Position numbers and translations under genes: made by a program. Below are positions 18,196-26,859 of a stretch of 43,591 bases of DNA, in pieces. This stretch comes from Sphingopyxis sp. (GTDB lineage Bacteria; Pseudomonadota; Alphaproteobacteria; Sphingomonadales; Sphingomonadaceae). Numbering within the stretch: the first letter of the stretch is position 1; the number at the start of each line of letters is the position of its first letter. The notes beneath the pieces are model-generated. The model worked only from the letters and a program-made list of their open reading frames with translations. It made no database searches and had not been told where the DNA came from. Where the stretch lies: the NCBI GenBank assembly GCA_013823985.1, contig PNNB01000059.1:1-43591 (forward strand), given 5' to 3'.

Positions 18196-19317
18196 CTATC
18201 CACCACCAAATAAGCCGAAGGATGCGAGGTCGTTGAACGTCACCATAATCATAAAGCCCACCAACATCGCAAATCCGGCACGAAACGCCCATTCCTGCAC
18301 TTGCGGAGTTGCAGGTCGCCTGCGGACCGCTTCAATCGCATAGAGCAGCAGATGGCCGCCATCGAGCATGGGAATTGGCAGGAGGTTGATGAACCCCAAG
18401 TTAATCGAGATGAGCGCAGCGAGGCTAATAAACGTCAATATCCCCATGCTCATCGCTTCGCCGGAAACCTTCGCGATTTTCAGCGGTCCACCCAGTTCGG
18501 ACAAGGGACGACGACCAGACAAAATCTGCCCAAGCCCAATCATTTGCTGACGCAAGATATTACCGGTCTGGACTACAGCCGCCCATGGCGCTTCCAAAAG
18601 GCCTACTTCACGAACTTCAACCTTGGTCGCACCAATGCCAATGCGACCGACCCGGTATTTATTTCCGAAACGATCAACTTCCTCGACCACGGCAACATCG
18701 GTTTCTTTTACCAGCTTCTGTCCGTTACGTTCGATTTCCAGCACGGCGCGCTGACCGGGGATCATGACAATTTCGCTAGCCATTTCATCGAACGTCTCGA
18801 TTTCACGGCCATTGAATGCCAAAATTCGGTCGCCCTTTTCGATACCGGCAACAGCCGCAGGACCATTTGGTTGGAGAACATCGACGACCGGCGGCGTAAC
18901 CGATTTCCCGAACGCCAAGAGGAACGCCATCGCAATCAGGATCGCGAGTAAGAAATTGACTGCAGGTCCGGCAAAAACGATCAGAGCGCGTTGCCACAGC
19001 GTCTTTGACTGGAAAGTCTGGTTCCGTTCGGCTTCTGGCAAAGCTTTCCAGCTTTCATCGGCTTGGCTCGACGGGTTCATATCGCCAGCAAATTGCACAT
19101 AGCCACCAAGCGGTAACGCGCCTACGCGCCACAAGGTGCCACGCTTATCGGTCCGTCCATAAATCTGGGGACCAAAACCGATGGAAAATTTTTCCGCCTT
19201 CACACCGAACCAGCGACCAACAAGATAGTGACCAAGTTCGTGCACCACGACTAGCGTACCGATCAGAATCAGAAACGCGAGCAGGGTTAGGAAAATATTG
19301 GGAGTTTCAACTTCCAT
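18196..19317 (-). CDS. rseP: Site-2 zinc metalloprotease RseP/MmpA
   Basis: 373 residues, an inner-membrane intramembrane protease. The first span carries the zinc motif VVHELGHYLVGR (about residues 24-35), a PDZ domain lies near 130-210, and a late span has the third ligand motif PIPMLDGGHLL. The family cleaves membrane-bound anti-sigma factors and signal-peptide remnants. With one PDZ and about 370 residues it matches Caulobacter MmpA rather than the two-PDZ E. coli RseP (450). Its start overlaps the dxr stop by 11 bases. Confidence 0.94.
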   Translation of the reverse strand: MEVETPNIFLTLLAFLILIGTLVVVHELGHYLVGRWFGVKAEKFSIGFGPQIYGRTDKRGTLWRVGALPLGGYVQFAGDMNPSSQADESWKALPEAERNQTFQSKTLWQRALIVFAGPAVNFLLAILIAMAFLLAFGKSVTPPVVDVLQPNGPAAVAGIEKGDRILAFNGREIETFDEMASEIVMIPGQRAVLEIERNGQKLVKETDVAVVEEVDRFGNKYRVGRIGIGATKVEVREVGLLEAPWAAVVQTGNILRQQMIGLGQILSGRRPLSELGGPLKIAKVSGEAMSMGILTFISLAALISINLGFINLLPIPMLDGGHLLLYAIEAVRRRPATPQVQEWAFRAGFAMLVGFMIMVTFNDLASFGLFGGG

Positions 19318-20473
19318 GTGCGACCTTTTCTAGTTGCTCCTGCGCGTAGCGCCTAGCTTCTGCATCAATGCTGAACAAATCATCAAGGGAGACAGGCGAT
19401 GCGGGGACATAACTCATCATGGTTTGCTCGACCAATGTTGCGATATCGAGAAAAGCGATCCTGTCTTTCAGGAAGGCCGCAACCGCCACTTCATTCGCTG
19501 CATTGAGAATAGCAGGTTTCGCTCCGCCTTCGCTAATGGCCGCACGTGCAAGCCGTAATGCCGGGAAACGCACGAGATCGGGCGCTTCAAAGGTAAGCTG
19601 ACCGATGGCTGCCAAATCCAAAGGCTGACAGGTGGTTGCAATCCGTTCCGGCCAAGCCAGCGCACTTGCGATCGGAATTCGCATATCAGGCGATCCGAGT
19701 TGCGCTAATGTCGAGCAATCCTTGTATTCGACCATCGAATGTATGACCGATTGAGGATGCACTAGGATATCCAGTCGATCAAGGCCAACCGGAAACAGAT
19801 GATAGGCCTCAATCAGTTCAAGGCCCTTGTTCATCATAGTCGCCGAATCGACGCTGATTTTCGCACCCATATCCCAATTGGGGTGTGCCACGGCTTGCGC
19901 GGGTGTAACATGGCGCATGGCTTCATAAGACAGGCTGCGGAAAGGCCCTCCACTCGCGGTCAGGGTGATCTTGCGCACCTGCTCCAGCTTGCCACCGGCG
20001 AGACATTGGAAAATTGCATTATGTTCGCTGTCCACGGGCAACAATGTCGCACCCGAGCGTTCGACGGCCGCCATCATGAGGTCACCCGCCGAGACCAACG
20101 CCTCCTTATTGGCAAGTGCCACCGTCCGACCCTGCTCAATGGCCGCCATTGTCGGGGGCAATCCGGCACAACCTACAATCGAAGCCATGGTCCAGTCGAC
20201 CTCGCGCCGCGCCGCAGCAACCAATGCATCTGCCCCGGCAGCGACCTCGGTCCGCGTGCCGGCGAGTGCAGATTTGAGCGCAGGATAGGCATCGTCCTCG
20301 GCAACTACCGCCAGTTCGGCGTCAAATTCTTTTGCGAGAGCAGCAAGCTTCGCCGCATTCCCATTGGCGGTTAACGCGACGACCCGAAACGAATCCCGAT
20401 GCTGGCGTACGAGATCGAGTGTGGAAAGACCAACTGAACCGGTTGCGCCAAAAATGGAAATGGAGCGGGTCAT
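19307..20473 (-). CDS. dxr: 1-deoxy-D-xylulose 5-phosphate reductoisomerase
   Basis: 388 residues. It makes 2-C-methyl-erythritol 4-phosphate in the non-mevalonate isoprenoid pathway, using NADPH. The nucleotide site GATGSVGLSTLDLVRQH is at residues 8-24; the metal and substrate segments LPVDSEHNAIFQCL, SVDSATMMNKGLELIEA and VHPQSVIHSMVEY follow. The ATG at 20473 overlaps the cdsA stop as ATGA, which decides this start over an upstream in-frame codon inside cdsA. The product feeds the undecaprenyl pathway of the neighbouring uppS. Confidence 0.96.
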   Translation of the reverse strand: MTRSISIFGATGSVGLSTLDLVRQHRDSFRVVALTANGNAAKLAALAKEFDAELAVVAEDDAYPALKSALAGTRTEVAAGADALVAAARREVDWTMASIVGCAGLPPTMAAIEQGRTVALANKEALVSAGDLMMAAVERSGATLLPVDSEHNAIFQCLAGGKLEQVRKITLTASGGPFRSLSYEAMRHVTPAQAVAHPNWDMGAKISVDSATMMNKGLELIEAYHLFPVGLDRLDILVHPQSVIHSMVEYKDCSTLAQLGSPDMRIPIASALAWPERIATTCQPLDLAAIGQLTFEAPDLVRFPALRLARAAISEGGAKPAILNAANEVAVAAFLKDRIAFLDIATLVEQTMMSYVPASPVSLDDLFSIDAEARRYAQEQLEKVAHGS

Positions 20474-21162
20474 GGTTGGCCTGTCATTTGCAATACAACC
20501 ACAAGAAAGGCAGTAACGCACAATACGGCAACCAGGCCATCCGCACGATCAAACAAGCCACCATGGCCGGGGATCAGATTGCCCGAGTCCTTAACCCCTG
20601 CCCGCCTTTTCATCCAGCTTTCGAAAAAGTCGCCAGCCTGCGCCACGACAGCAAGCCCTGCACCGGTCAGGGGTTGCCACAGTGCGAAGCCTTCCGTGTT
20701 ATGGCCCAATATGCTTAGAAAAAGCGCCGATGCTGTCATTCCGCCAAAAAGACCCGACCAAGTTTTGGATGGGCTGATCGCCGGAGCGATTTTCGGCCCT
20801 CCAAAAGTCCGACCAGCAAAATAGGCACCGGTATCTGTGGAGATGACGAGGCCGATCAGTCCCAGAAGGATATAGATTTCGGCAAATTCCCGGAGAAAAA
20901 CGAGGAAAGCTGTCGCTAGCCCTACATAGGCCAGACCGCCCAATATCCAAAAAAACCTGGTAACAGGTTTGGGTGTCAGTTCTAGGACCAGCTTAGTCCA
21001 TTCGAACAGTAATCCGACGGTAATCAATGCGATGAAGATAGCGAAAACGGGTCCGCCAATCCAAATTGCTCCGGCAGCTACCAGCATCATCACCACGCCC
21101 GAAAGCGTGCGGATGCCAAGGTCGGAACGAGGTTTGGGAATCGGCGCTTCTGCTTCGCTCAT
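20470..21162 (-). CDS. cdsA: Phosphatidate cytidylyltransferase
   Basis: 230 residues with several membrane spans. It makes CDP-diacylglycerol for phospholipid synthesis. The family signature is intact near the C-terminus: DFFESWMKRRAGVKDSGNLI then PGHGGLFDRADG. The central VISTDTGAYFAGRTFG and ISPSKTWSG are also present. It is shorter than the E. coli enzyme (285) by N-terminal spans, as usual in alphaproteobacteria. ATGA overlaps join it to uppS upstream and dxr downstream. Confidence 0.95.
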   Translation of the reverse strand: MSEAEAPIPKPRSDLGIRTLSGVVMMLVAAGAIWIGGPVFAIFIALITVGLLFEWTKLVLELTPKPVTRFFWILGGLAYVGLATAFLVFLREFAEIYILLGLIGLVISTDTGAYFAGRTFGGPKIAPAISPSKTWSGLFGGMTASALFLSILGHNTEGFALWQPLTGAGLAVVAQAGDFFESWMKRRAGVKDSGNLIPGHGGLFDRADGLVAVLCVTAFLVVVLQMTGQP

Positions 21163-21881
21163 CGGCCGCCAAAACGCCTTTCGCGACCGGCAAACTCATC
21201 AAGAGCGCGGGCCAGTTCCGCTTTGCTGAAATCAGGCCACAGGGTCTCTGTAAACCAGAACTCTGCGTAGGCCGCTTGCCAGAGCATGAAGTTTGACAGG
21301 CGTTGTTCGCCCGATGTGCGGATCAATAGATCCAGCGGCGGCATATCGGCGGTGTCGAGATTGGCCTCAATCGTTGCCGCCGTGATTTCTCCTTGTGCCG
21401 CAGCTGCTTGTGCTGCACGTACCAACTCGTCCTGTGATCCGTAATTCAACGCCACGGCCAATGTTGTCCGGCTGTTCTTCGCCGTACGTTCCAGCGCATC
21501 GTCGAGCATTTCGACAATATCAGGCGCCAACGCGCGGTAATTGCCGATAATCTTCAGACGAACATCATTGGCGGTAAATTCGTCAATGTCGGATTTGATA
21601 AAGCTGCGCATCAGACCCATCAGATCGCTAATTTCATCCTCGGGCCGCTTCCAATTTTCGCTTGAAAACGCGTACAGGCTTAAGGCCTCCAGACCCAGTT
21701 CACCCGCCGCGCGCACAATATTGCGGACGGTTTCCACGCCCTTTTTATGCCCCATAGCACGCGGCAACATCCGCTTTTTGGCCCAGCGACCATTACCATC
21801 CATGATGATCGCGACGTGACGCGGCATCTGACCAGTGCCTGCTTCGACGCGGGCCGTGGGCGTGGCGGCAACGGCACCCAT
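21159..21881 (-). CDS. uppS: Di-trans,poly-cis-undecaprenyl-diphosphate synthase
   Basis: 240 residues. It adds eight isoprene units to farnesyl diphosphate to make the C55 lipid carrier for peptidoglycan. The catalytic VAIIMDGNGRWAKKR at about residues 23-37, LYAFSSENWKRP, and the C-terminal LLIRTSGEQRLSNFMLW with AEFWFTETLWPDF are all conserved. A short Ala-rich extension precedes the domain, so translation may begin slightly later. Its TGA overlaps the cdsA ATG. Confidence 0.96.
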   Translation of the reverse strand: MGAVAATPTARVEAGTGQMPRHVAIIMDGNGRWAKKRMLPRAMGHKKGVETVRNIVRAAGELGLEALSLYAFSSENWKRPEDEISDLMGLMRSFIKSDIDEFTANDVRLKIIGNYRALAPDIVEMLDDALERTAKNSRTTLAVALNYGSQDELVRAAQAAAAQGEITAATIEANLDTADMPPLDLLIRTSGEQRLSNFMLWQAAYAEFWFTETLWPDFSKAELARALDEFAGRERRFGGR

Positions 21882-21924
21882 TACTTGGAAACACGCCCAA
21901 AAAAGGAGGAAGTTGAAGCCAAAA

Positions 21925-22482
21925 TCACTGGCTCATGATTTCCTTTTCTTTGTGCGTCGCCGCATCGTCGACCGCCTTAATCATTTCGTCGGTCATCTTC
22001 TGCACTTCGGTTTCGAGGCGCTTACGCTCGTCCTCGCTGATTTCTTTCTTGTTTTCGTCTGTCTTCAGACCGTCATTTGCGTCGCGGCGCACGTTGCGGA
22101 TCGCGATTTTGGCTTTCTCTGCATATTGCCCGGCCAATTTCGCCAGTTCACGGCGGCGTTCTTCGGTAAGATCGGGGATCGGCAGACGCAACGTCTGGCC
22201 GTCGGTGATCGGGTTGAGCCCCAATCCTGCCGAACGGATCGCTTTTTCGACCGGAGTAATGTTGGAACGATCCCACACTTGGACCGTCAACATACGGGGT
22301 TCCGGCGCGCTAACAGTAGCAACCTGGTTCAATGGCATGTTGGAGCCGTAGACTTCTACAACAACGGGATCGAGCAAGGTCACATTGGCGCGTCCTGTGC
22401 GCAGGCCACTCAGGTCGCTTTTCAACGATTCGACAGCACCTTTCATGCGACGTTCGACATCGGCTTTGTCATATTGCGGCAT
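21925..22482 (-). CDS. frr: Ribosome recycling factor
   Basis: 185 residues, the usual length. It splits post-termination ribosomes with EF-G. It shows the N-terminal [20 protein letters not shown], the central [20 protein letters not shown] and the C-terminal helical hairpin ending in [20 protein letters not shown]. It follows pyrH after three bases and precedes uppS by 43, the standard tsf-pyrH-frr-uppS order. Confidence 0.97.
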   Translation of the reverse strand: MPQYDKADVERRMKGAVESLKSDLSGLRTGRANVTLLDPVVVEVYGSNMPLNQVATVSAPEPRMLTVQVWDRSNITPVEKAIRSAGLGLNPITDGQTLRLPIPDLTEERRRELAKLAGQYAEKAKIAIRNVRRDANDGLKTDENKKEISEDERKRLETEVQKMTDEMIKAVDDAATHKEKEIMSQ

Positions 22483-22485
22483 GAT

Positions 22486-23211
22486 TTAATTCCCTTCGCT
22501 TTCTACCACTGTGAAGGTACCGCTTCCGTCGAGCACCTTCAGAATATTGCCTTGCTCTCGGATCGAGAAAACGACAATCGGAATGTCATTGTCCCGGCAC
22601 AAGGCGACCGCACTGGCATCCATGACTTTCAGATTGTCTGACAGCACGCGGTCGTAAGATAAAGTTTCATAACGGGTGGCAGTTGCAACCTTCTTCGGAT
22701 CGGCATCATAGACACCGTCGACCGAAGTGCCTTTGAACAGCGCATCGCATTTCATTTCGGCGGCGCGCAAGGCAGCACCGCTGTCGGTCGTGAAATAGGG
22801 CGCACCAACACCGGCTGCAAATATGACGATCCGGCCCTTTTCCAGATGGCGCTCGGCACGGCGCCGGATGACGGGCTCACACACTTTGTCCATCTCAATG
22901 GCCGATTGTACCCGCGTGGGTACGCCAAGTTGTTCGAGCGCATTCTGCATGGCGAGTGCGTTCATGACGGTGGCAAGCATGCCCATATAGTCGGCTTGCG
23001 CCCGGTCCATGCCCTTGGCAGCCCCTGCCATTCCGCGAAAGATGTTTCCTCCGCCTATGACAAGGCAAAGTTGCAAGCCTGTGTCTTTGGCCGCTTTGAC
23101 CTCTTCAGCGACACGCGCAACGGTGTCCGGATCGATGCCAAAGGACTGCTCGCCCATTAAAACTTCGCCCGACAATTTAAGCAGGATGCGGCGATAGCCG
23201 GTTGCGCCCAT
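22486..23211 (-). CDS. pyrH: Uridylate kinase (UMP kinase)
   Basis: 241 residues of the amino-acid-kinase fold. It phosphorylates UMP to [18 protein letters not shown] at the N-terminus, [31 protein letters not shown] and [20 protein letters not shown] are family hallmarks. GAGGAT lies upstream of the ATG. A 126-base gap separates it from tsf. Confidence 0.97.
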   Translation of the reverse strand: MGATGYRRILLKLSGEVLMGEQSFGIDPDTVARVAEEVKAAKDTGLQLCLVIGGGNIFRGMAGAAKGMDRAQADYMGMLATVMNALAMQNALEQLGVPTRVQSAIEMDKVCEPVIRRRAERHLEKGRIVIFAAGVGAPYFTTDSGAALRAAEMKCDALFKGTSVDGVYDADPKKVATATRYETLSYDRVLSDNLKVMDASAVALCRDNDIPIVVFSIREQGNILKVLDGSGTFTVVESEGN

Positions 23212-23337
23212 ATGATCCTCAATCCCCGATACGATAATGGCGTACAGCTATAGGAGCCGCACGCCACATCGCCAAGTGTATAAACCACCCTCAAGCAAAA
23301 GGGGGACAGCCCTTAAAGCGACAGTCCTTGGCTTTGC

Positions 23338-24264
23338 TTAGGCTCCAACGGCTGCTGCAACTTCGGCAGCAAAGTCGGAAACTTCCTTTTCGATTCCTTC
23401 GCCAAGCTGGAAGCGGACATAGTCCTTCAGCACGATCGGCTTGCCAGCTTCCTTGCCAGCTGCAGCAACGACGTCGGCAATTGCGGTCTTGCCGTCGATG
23501 ACGAACAGTTGGCTGAGCAATGCGTTTTCTTTGGCGAACTTCTTCACGGCGCCTTCAACCATCTTTTCGACGATATCGGCCGGCTTGCCGCTTTCCGAAG
23601 CCTTTTCGCGAGCAATGCCACGCTCACGCTCCAACGTGTCGGCATCAAGGCCGCTTTCGTCGAGCGCCAGCGGGAATGCCGCTGCAATATGCATGGCAAG
23701 CTGACGACCGAGACTATCGAGAGCCGAAGCGTCCGCTTCACTTTCCAGCGCCACGAGAACGCCGATTCCACCCATGCCGGGTGCTGCTGCGTTGTGGACA
23801 TAAGAAACAACGCGGCCATTGTTAACCGACAACGACTTAACGCGACGGATAACCTGGTTTTCACCGATGGTAGCAATATTGTTGGTCAGCTTTTCCTGAA
23901 CGGTTTCGCCATTGCCATAAGGCGCAGCGAGAACAGCTTCGGGATCATTGGCACCCAGACCAAGCGCAACTCCGGTCACGGTGGTGACGAAATCCTGGAA
24001 CTGTTCGTTCTTGGCAACAAAGTCGGTCTGGCTGTTGACCTCAACAGCCGTGCCCTTGGTACCTTCGACGGCAACGCCGACGAGACCTTCAGCAGCCGTA
24101 CGGCTCGACTTTTTGGCAGCGGTAGCAAGGCCCTTAGCGCGCAGAAGGTCAACAGCGGCCTCCATGTTGCCACCGGTTTCTTCAAGCGCCTTCTTGGCGT
24201 CCATCATGCCAGCGCCGGAAAGCTCACGCAGTTCCTTGACGGCAGCAGCAGTAATTGCAGACAT
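23338..24264 (-). CDS. tsf: Elongation factor Ts
   Basis: 308 residues. It exchanges GDP on EF-Tu. The N-terminal UBA-like helix bundle ([20 protein letters not shown]), the highly conserved [13 protein letters not shown] at about residue 80 and the two core domains are present. The gene follows rpsB, separated by a 153-base gap largely filled by a palindromic element. Confidence 0.97.
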   Translation of the reverse strand: MSAITAAAVKELRELSGAGMMDAKKALEETGGNMEAAVDLLRAKGLATAAKKSSRTAAEGLVGVAVEGTKGTAVEVNSQTDFVAKNEQFQDFVTTVTGVALGLGANDPEAVLAAPYGNGETVQEKLTNNIATIGENQVIRRVKSLSVNNGRVVSYVHNAAAPGMGGIGVLVALESEADASALDSLGRQLAMHIAAAFPLALDESGLDADTLERERGIAREKASESGKPADIVEKMVEGAVKKFAKENALLSQLFVIDGKTAIADVVAAAGKEAGKPIVLKDYVRFQLGEGIEKEVSDFAAEVAAAVGA

Positions 24265-24317
24265 GGTTTTGTCCTTTCAAATAGGTGTAGCGGGGCACAA
24301 GGCCCCTGCTCTTAACA

Positions 24318-24410
24318 CGTCATCCCCAACCGGGTCGGGGTCCTTGGCCTGAAGTTCAGCCTAGAGTTGTCACTTCAGACCCAGAATTCCCGACAGTGCG
24401 GGAATGACAA
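24318..24410. repeat. Palindromic intergenic element between rpsB and tsf
   Basis: Ends are inverted copies: CGTCATCCCC at 24318 and GGGAATGACAA at 24400, that is GTCATCCC against GTCATTCC read from the other side. Inside, CTGAAGT (24349-24355) and ACTTCAG (24372-24378) form a second inverted pair, and each end has its own small GC hairpin. The layout resembles the short intergenic palindromes with GTCATTCCCGC ends that are frequent in many proteobacteria. Only one copy is seen in this window. In the transcript it would fold into a long imperfect stem-loop. Confidence 0.62.
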
Positions 24411-24417
24411 AATCGTG

Positions 24418-25224
24418 TTACGCTTCGGGGGCAGGTGCTTCTTCAGCAGCCGCTTCGGCAACAGGTGCTTCTTCAACCAGCGCAGGTTCAGCGTCCGGCT
24501 CGACTTCCGCGCCCAGATCAACGCCCTTGGCAACCTTTGCGCTTACGTTACCCTTGCTCGATGCGGTCGCAATAGCTTCGCAATAAAGCCGGATAGCACG
24601 TGCCGCGTCATCGTTGGCAGGTACCGGGAATGCGATCCCGTCAGGCGAAACGTTCGAATCGAGAATTGCGATTACCGGGATACCAAGAACATTGGCTTCC
24701 TTAATGGCAAGTTCTTCCTTGTTGGCGTCGATCACGAACATCACGTCCGGAATGCCGCCCATATCGCGAATTCCGCCTAAGCTCATTTCAAGCTTGTCAC
24801 GCTCGCGGGTCATCTGAAGGATTTCCTTCTTTGTGAAACCGTGTGTGTCGCCCGAAAGCTGCTCTTCAAGTGTCTTCAGCTTTTTGATCGAGTTGGAGAT
24901 GGTCTTCCAGTTGGTGAGCATGCCGCCCAACCAGCGGTGGTTGACGAAATGCTGACTCGAAGCGCGCGCAGCATCCGCAATAGGACCCTGTGCCTGACGC
25001 TTAGTGCCGACAAACAGAACCTTGCCGCCTGAGGCGACAGTCTGTGCGACGAAGTCGAGTGCGCGTGCGAACAATGGAACGGACTGCGACAGGTCAAGAA
25101 TGTGGATGCCGTTGCGCGCGCCGAAGATATACGGCTTCATACGCGGGTTCCAACGGTGTGTTTGGTGGCCGAAATGGGCCCCAGCTTCAAGCAATTGCTG
25201 CATGGTAACGACAGGTGCCGCCAT
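24418..25224 (-). CDS. rpsB: 30S ribosomal protein S2
   Basis: 268 residues. Conserved segments include [44 protein letters not shown] and [19 protein letters not shown]. The Glu/Ala-rich C-terminal tail ([18 protein letters not shown]) is typical of sphingomonads. The ATG at 25224 has AAGGAGAAG just upstream; an in-frame start 72 bases earlier would lie in the structured leader. Confidence 0.97.
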   Translation of the reverse strand: MAAPVVTMQQLLEAGAHFGHQTHRWNPRMKPYIFGARNGIHILDLSQSVPLFARALDFVAQTVASGGKVLFVGTKRQAQGPIADAARASSQHFVNHRWLGGMLTNWKTISNSIKKLKTLEEQLSGDTHGFTKKEILQMTRERDKLEMSLGGIRDMGGIPDVMFVIDANKEELAIKEANVLGIPVIAILDSNVSPDGIAFPVPANDDAARAIRLYCEAIATASSKGNVSAKVAKGVDLGAEVEPDAEPALVEEAPVAEAAAEEAPAPEA

Positions 25225-25269
25225 GGTACTTCTCCTTCCGGTTGAGCCTCTGGGGAACGAGAACATCAC

Positions 25270-25308
25270 ACAACCCTGAAAGGGTGCGATCCGCACCGGT
25301 ATGGTTGT
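25270..25308 (-). promoter_or_regulatory. Structured leader of rpsB, possible S2 autoregulatory element
   Basis: Two nested helices: ACAACC (minus strand) with GGTTGT at the outer ends (25308-25303 with 25275-25270), enclosing GGTGCG-GAT-CGCACC (25297-25292 with 25288-25283). It lies about 50-85 bases upstream of the rpsB start. In gammaproteobacteria S2 represses rpsB-tsf through the 5' leader; whether this structure does the same is inference. Confidence 0.45.
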
Positions 25309-25431
25309 CCCCCATGTGGAATGAGCGGGCCATTAGAGAGCAATGCGAGATTCGTCAAGCAGTAAAGCCGATTAATAGGAGGTTCACCGCCTACAGCTAC
25401 CTGCTGTTATCCCACCTTGAGGAGAATCGCG

Positions 25432-25836
25432 ATGGCCGTTTTAAAGTCCCTTCTATTGGCCAGCGCATTCTTGTGTTCAACTTATGCCCTCGCTCAGGAT
25501 GAGGTCGTTCCTTCACCTTCTGAAATGCCGGAACGGATCTCGTTTCTGGTCGCGATAGGGGACGAAAAGTGTCGCGAACCTGAAGGCGATGAAATCGTCG
25601 TTTGCGCTACGGTGCCGGAAAACGAGCGTTACCGCATACCAGTTGCCCTACGAAAAAAGGAGCAAGTTGTGACTGACCGATCATGGTCTTCAGCGGTCAG
25701 TGCGCTTGATTCGTTTGCTGCGGACCTTCGTCCCAACAGCTGTTCCGTGAATGGATCGGGCGGATTTACCGGCTGCACACAGAAGATGTTGCAGCAGTGG
25801 TTTGCCGAGCGCCGTTCCAAACAGCCCGCTAATTGA
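25432..25836 (+). CDS. Small secreted protein with four cysteines, unknown function
   Basis: 134 residues. A signal peptide (MAVLKSLLLASAFLCSTYALA, cleavage before QDE) is followed by a short mature protein with four cysteines (47, 58, 104, 115), enough for two disulfides in the periplasm. The segment CREPEGDEIVVCA then ERYRIP resembles a motif I associate with small sphingomonad envelope proteins (EIVVxA...RYRIP). The ATG at 25432 has AGGAG seven bases upstream. It lies alone, divergent from rpsB. No catalytic motif is visible. Confidence 0.8.
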   Translation: MAVLKSLLLASAFLCSTYALAQDEVVPSPSEMPERISFLVAIGDEKCREPEGDEIVVCATVPENERYRIPVALRKKEQVVTDRSWSSAVSALDSFAADLRPNSCSVNGSGGFTGCTQKMLQQWFAERRSKQPAN

Positions 25837-25856
25837 ACCTTTTCCGCTAAAGTTAG

Positions 25857-25865
25857 TTATCCACA
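25857..25865 (+). promoter_or_regulatory. Single perfect DnaA-box sequence
   Basis: TTATCCACA matches the strong DnaA-box consensus TTATNCACA. It stands 49 bases upstream of the -35 of the LexA-controlled promoter. No second box or AT-rich unwinding tract is next to it, so this is not an origin; it could be regulatory or chance. Confidence 0.35.
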
Positions 25866-25912
25866 GGCAATCCACATTCTATCCCCAAAGGATTGCGGGG
25901 ATATAATAGCGC

Positions 25913-25942
25913 TTGACATAAAAGAACATATAGAGAACATAT
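25913..25942 (+). promoter_or_regulatory. LexA-box promoter of the small membrane protein gene
   Basis: GAAC-ATATAGA-GAAC at 25924-25938 matches the alphaproteobacterial LexA operator GTTC-N7-GTTC read on the other strand. It begins just after a TTGACA -35 (25913-25918) and ends at the likely -10 (CATATA or similar at about 25936-25943), so bound LexA would block the polymerase. The start codon of the next gene lies about 75 bases downstream. Confidence 0.8.
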
Positions 25943-26015
25943 AGCATAAGTCGTTCATATAACAGCAAGCTACCCCCTTTTATAGACGACATGGGGGACA
26001 GAAAGGACCAGTGCC

Positions 26016-26264
26016 ATGACCCTCATTGCTTCCCTCCTCTTCGCGATAGCCCTTATGGCGTCAGCAGCCGTGATTGCTCTCACCTTCTCGAATGCAATGC
26101 CGCGTATTATAGAAGTGATTGATATGGAATTTTCACCTGCGATTGCCGTCGAGCGCCGTATCACTTTCGGTGAGGTCAAGGGCCGTAAGGTGCAGCCAAT
26201 TGCCGAGGTTATTGCTTTTCCCCGCAAAGCCGGCCTACCTGCGGATTTTCTACTCGCCGCCTAA
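26016..26264 (+). CDS. LexA-controlled small inner-membrane protein, unknown function
   Basis: 82 residues. One hydrophobic segment (residues 3-24, LIASLLFAIALMASAAVIAL) and a short soluble tail with ERRITFGEVKGRKVQ and EVIAFPRKAG. AAAGGA lies 10 bases upstream of the ATG. It has its own promoter carrying a LexA box and its own terminator, so it is a single-gene SOS unit. Small membrane proteins made under DNA damage often stop cell division (SidA of Caulobacter, SulA by another route), but no sequence similarity to those is visible and function is inferred from size, topology and control only. Confidence 0.83.
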   Translation: MTLIASLLFAIALMASAAVIALTFSNAMPRIIEVIDMEFSPAIAVERRITFGEVKGRKVQPIAEVIAFPRKAGLPADFLLAA

Positions 26265-26289
26265 ACAACTTTGGAACAAACTTTAAAAG

Positions 26290-26313
26290 AAGCGCCTTAG
26301 GGCGCTTTTTTTT
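26290..26313 (+). terminator. Terminator after the SOS-controlled gene
   Basis: AAGCGCC-TTAG-GGCGCTT, a 7-bp stem followed by a run of eight T in total. It lies 26 bases past the stop of the small membrane protein gene. Confidence 0.93.
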
Positions 26314-26331
26314 GCGCCGGCGTTGCGACAC

Positions 26332-26366
26332 CATAAAGAAAAGGGCGGAAGCTTGCGCCCCGCCCT
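26332..26366 (-). terminator. Terminator after the HU gene
   Basis: On the minus strand AGGGCGG (26366-26360) pairs with CCGCCCT (26348-26342), followed by TTTCTTTAT. It lies 26 bases past the hup stop and faces the terminator of the SOS gene. Confidence 0.82.
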
Positions 26367-26391
26367 CTTCTCCATAAACAGAGAGTGAAGT

Positions 26392-26664
26392 TTAGTTCAC
26401 TGCATCCTTAAGAGCCTTGCCAGCCTTGAACTTAGGCTGGGTCGATGCCTTGATAGTCATCGGCTCACCCGTACGTGGGTTGCGGCCGGTCGATGCCTTG
26501 CGCTTTGCAACACCAAAGGTACCGAAACCAACGAGACGAACTTCTCCGCCTTTCTTAAGCGCGCCGGTGATGGCGTCAAAAGTTGCTTCAACAGCTTTAC
26601 CTGCATCCGCTTTGGTCAAGCCGCTTGCGTCGGCTACTGCATTTACGAGATCTTGTTTGTTCAT
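26392..26664 (-). CDS. hup: DNA-binding protein HU
   Basis: 90 residues, the standard HU length. It shows MNKQDLVNAVADASGLTKAD, the core GFGTFGVAKRKAS and the DNA-binding arm GRNPRTGEPM, with the terminal FKAGKALKDAVN. HU bends and compacts DNA. The ATG at 26664 starts the family-conserved N-terminus; a longer in-frame start upstream would add residues foreign to HU. It has its own terminator and a likely promoter 80 bases upstream. Confidence 0.96.
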   Translation of the reverse strand: MNKQDLVNAVADASGLTKADAGKAVEATFDAITGALKKGGEVRLVGFGTFGVAKRKASTGRNPRTGEPMTIKASTQPKFKAGKALKDAVN

Positions 26665-26745
26665 ATTGGGAACCCCCCTCTCAAAAAGAATATGTAATAG
26701 ACTCACTTATTGTTTAATTGAGTCGCGGCGTGGGCCGGTGGCGGG

Positions 26746-26773
26746 ATAATGATGAGAATGTGCGCGCTGTCAA
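26746..26773 (-). promoter_or_regulatory. Probable housekeeping promoter of hup
   Basis: On the minus strand TTGACA (26773-26768) is followed after 16 bases by CATTAT (26751-26746). It points at hup with a leader of about 75 bases. Confidence 0.5.
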
Positions 26774-26859
26774 AGGAAATATCGGCATAAAACCGTCATT
26801 TTCTGTGAAAAACACGACGTTCTGACGTCACTTGCACTTCTCCACCCCGGCAATCGCCC

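Noticed and set aside
23212..23337. Terminator in the tsf-pyrH gap
   Set aside because: Only a 5-bp AAGGG/CCCTT stem was seen, too weak to call.
25837..26000. Replication origin near the DnaA box
   Set aside because: Only one box and no cluster, AT-rich unwinding tract, or neighbouring dnaA/dnaN/parAB.
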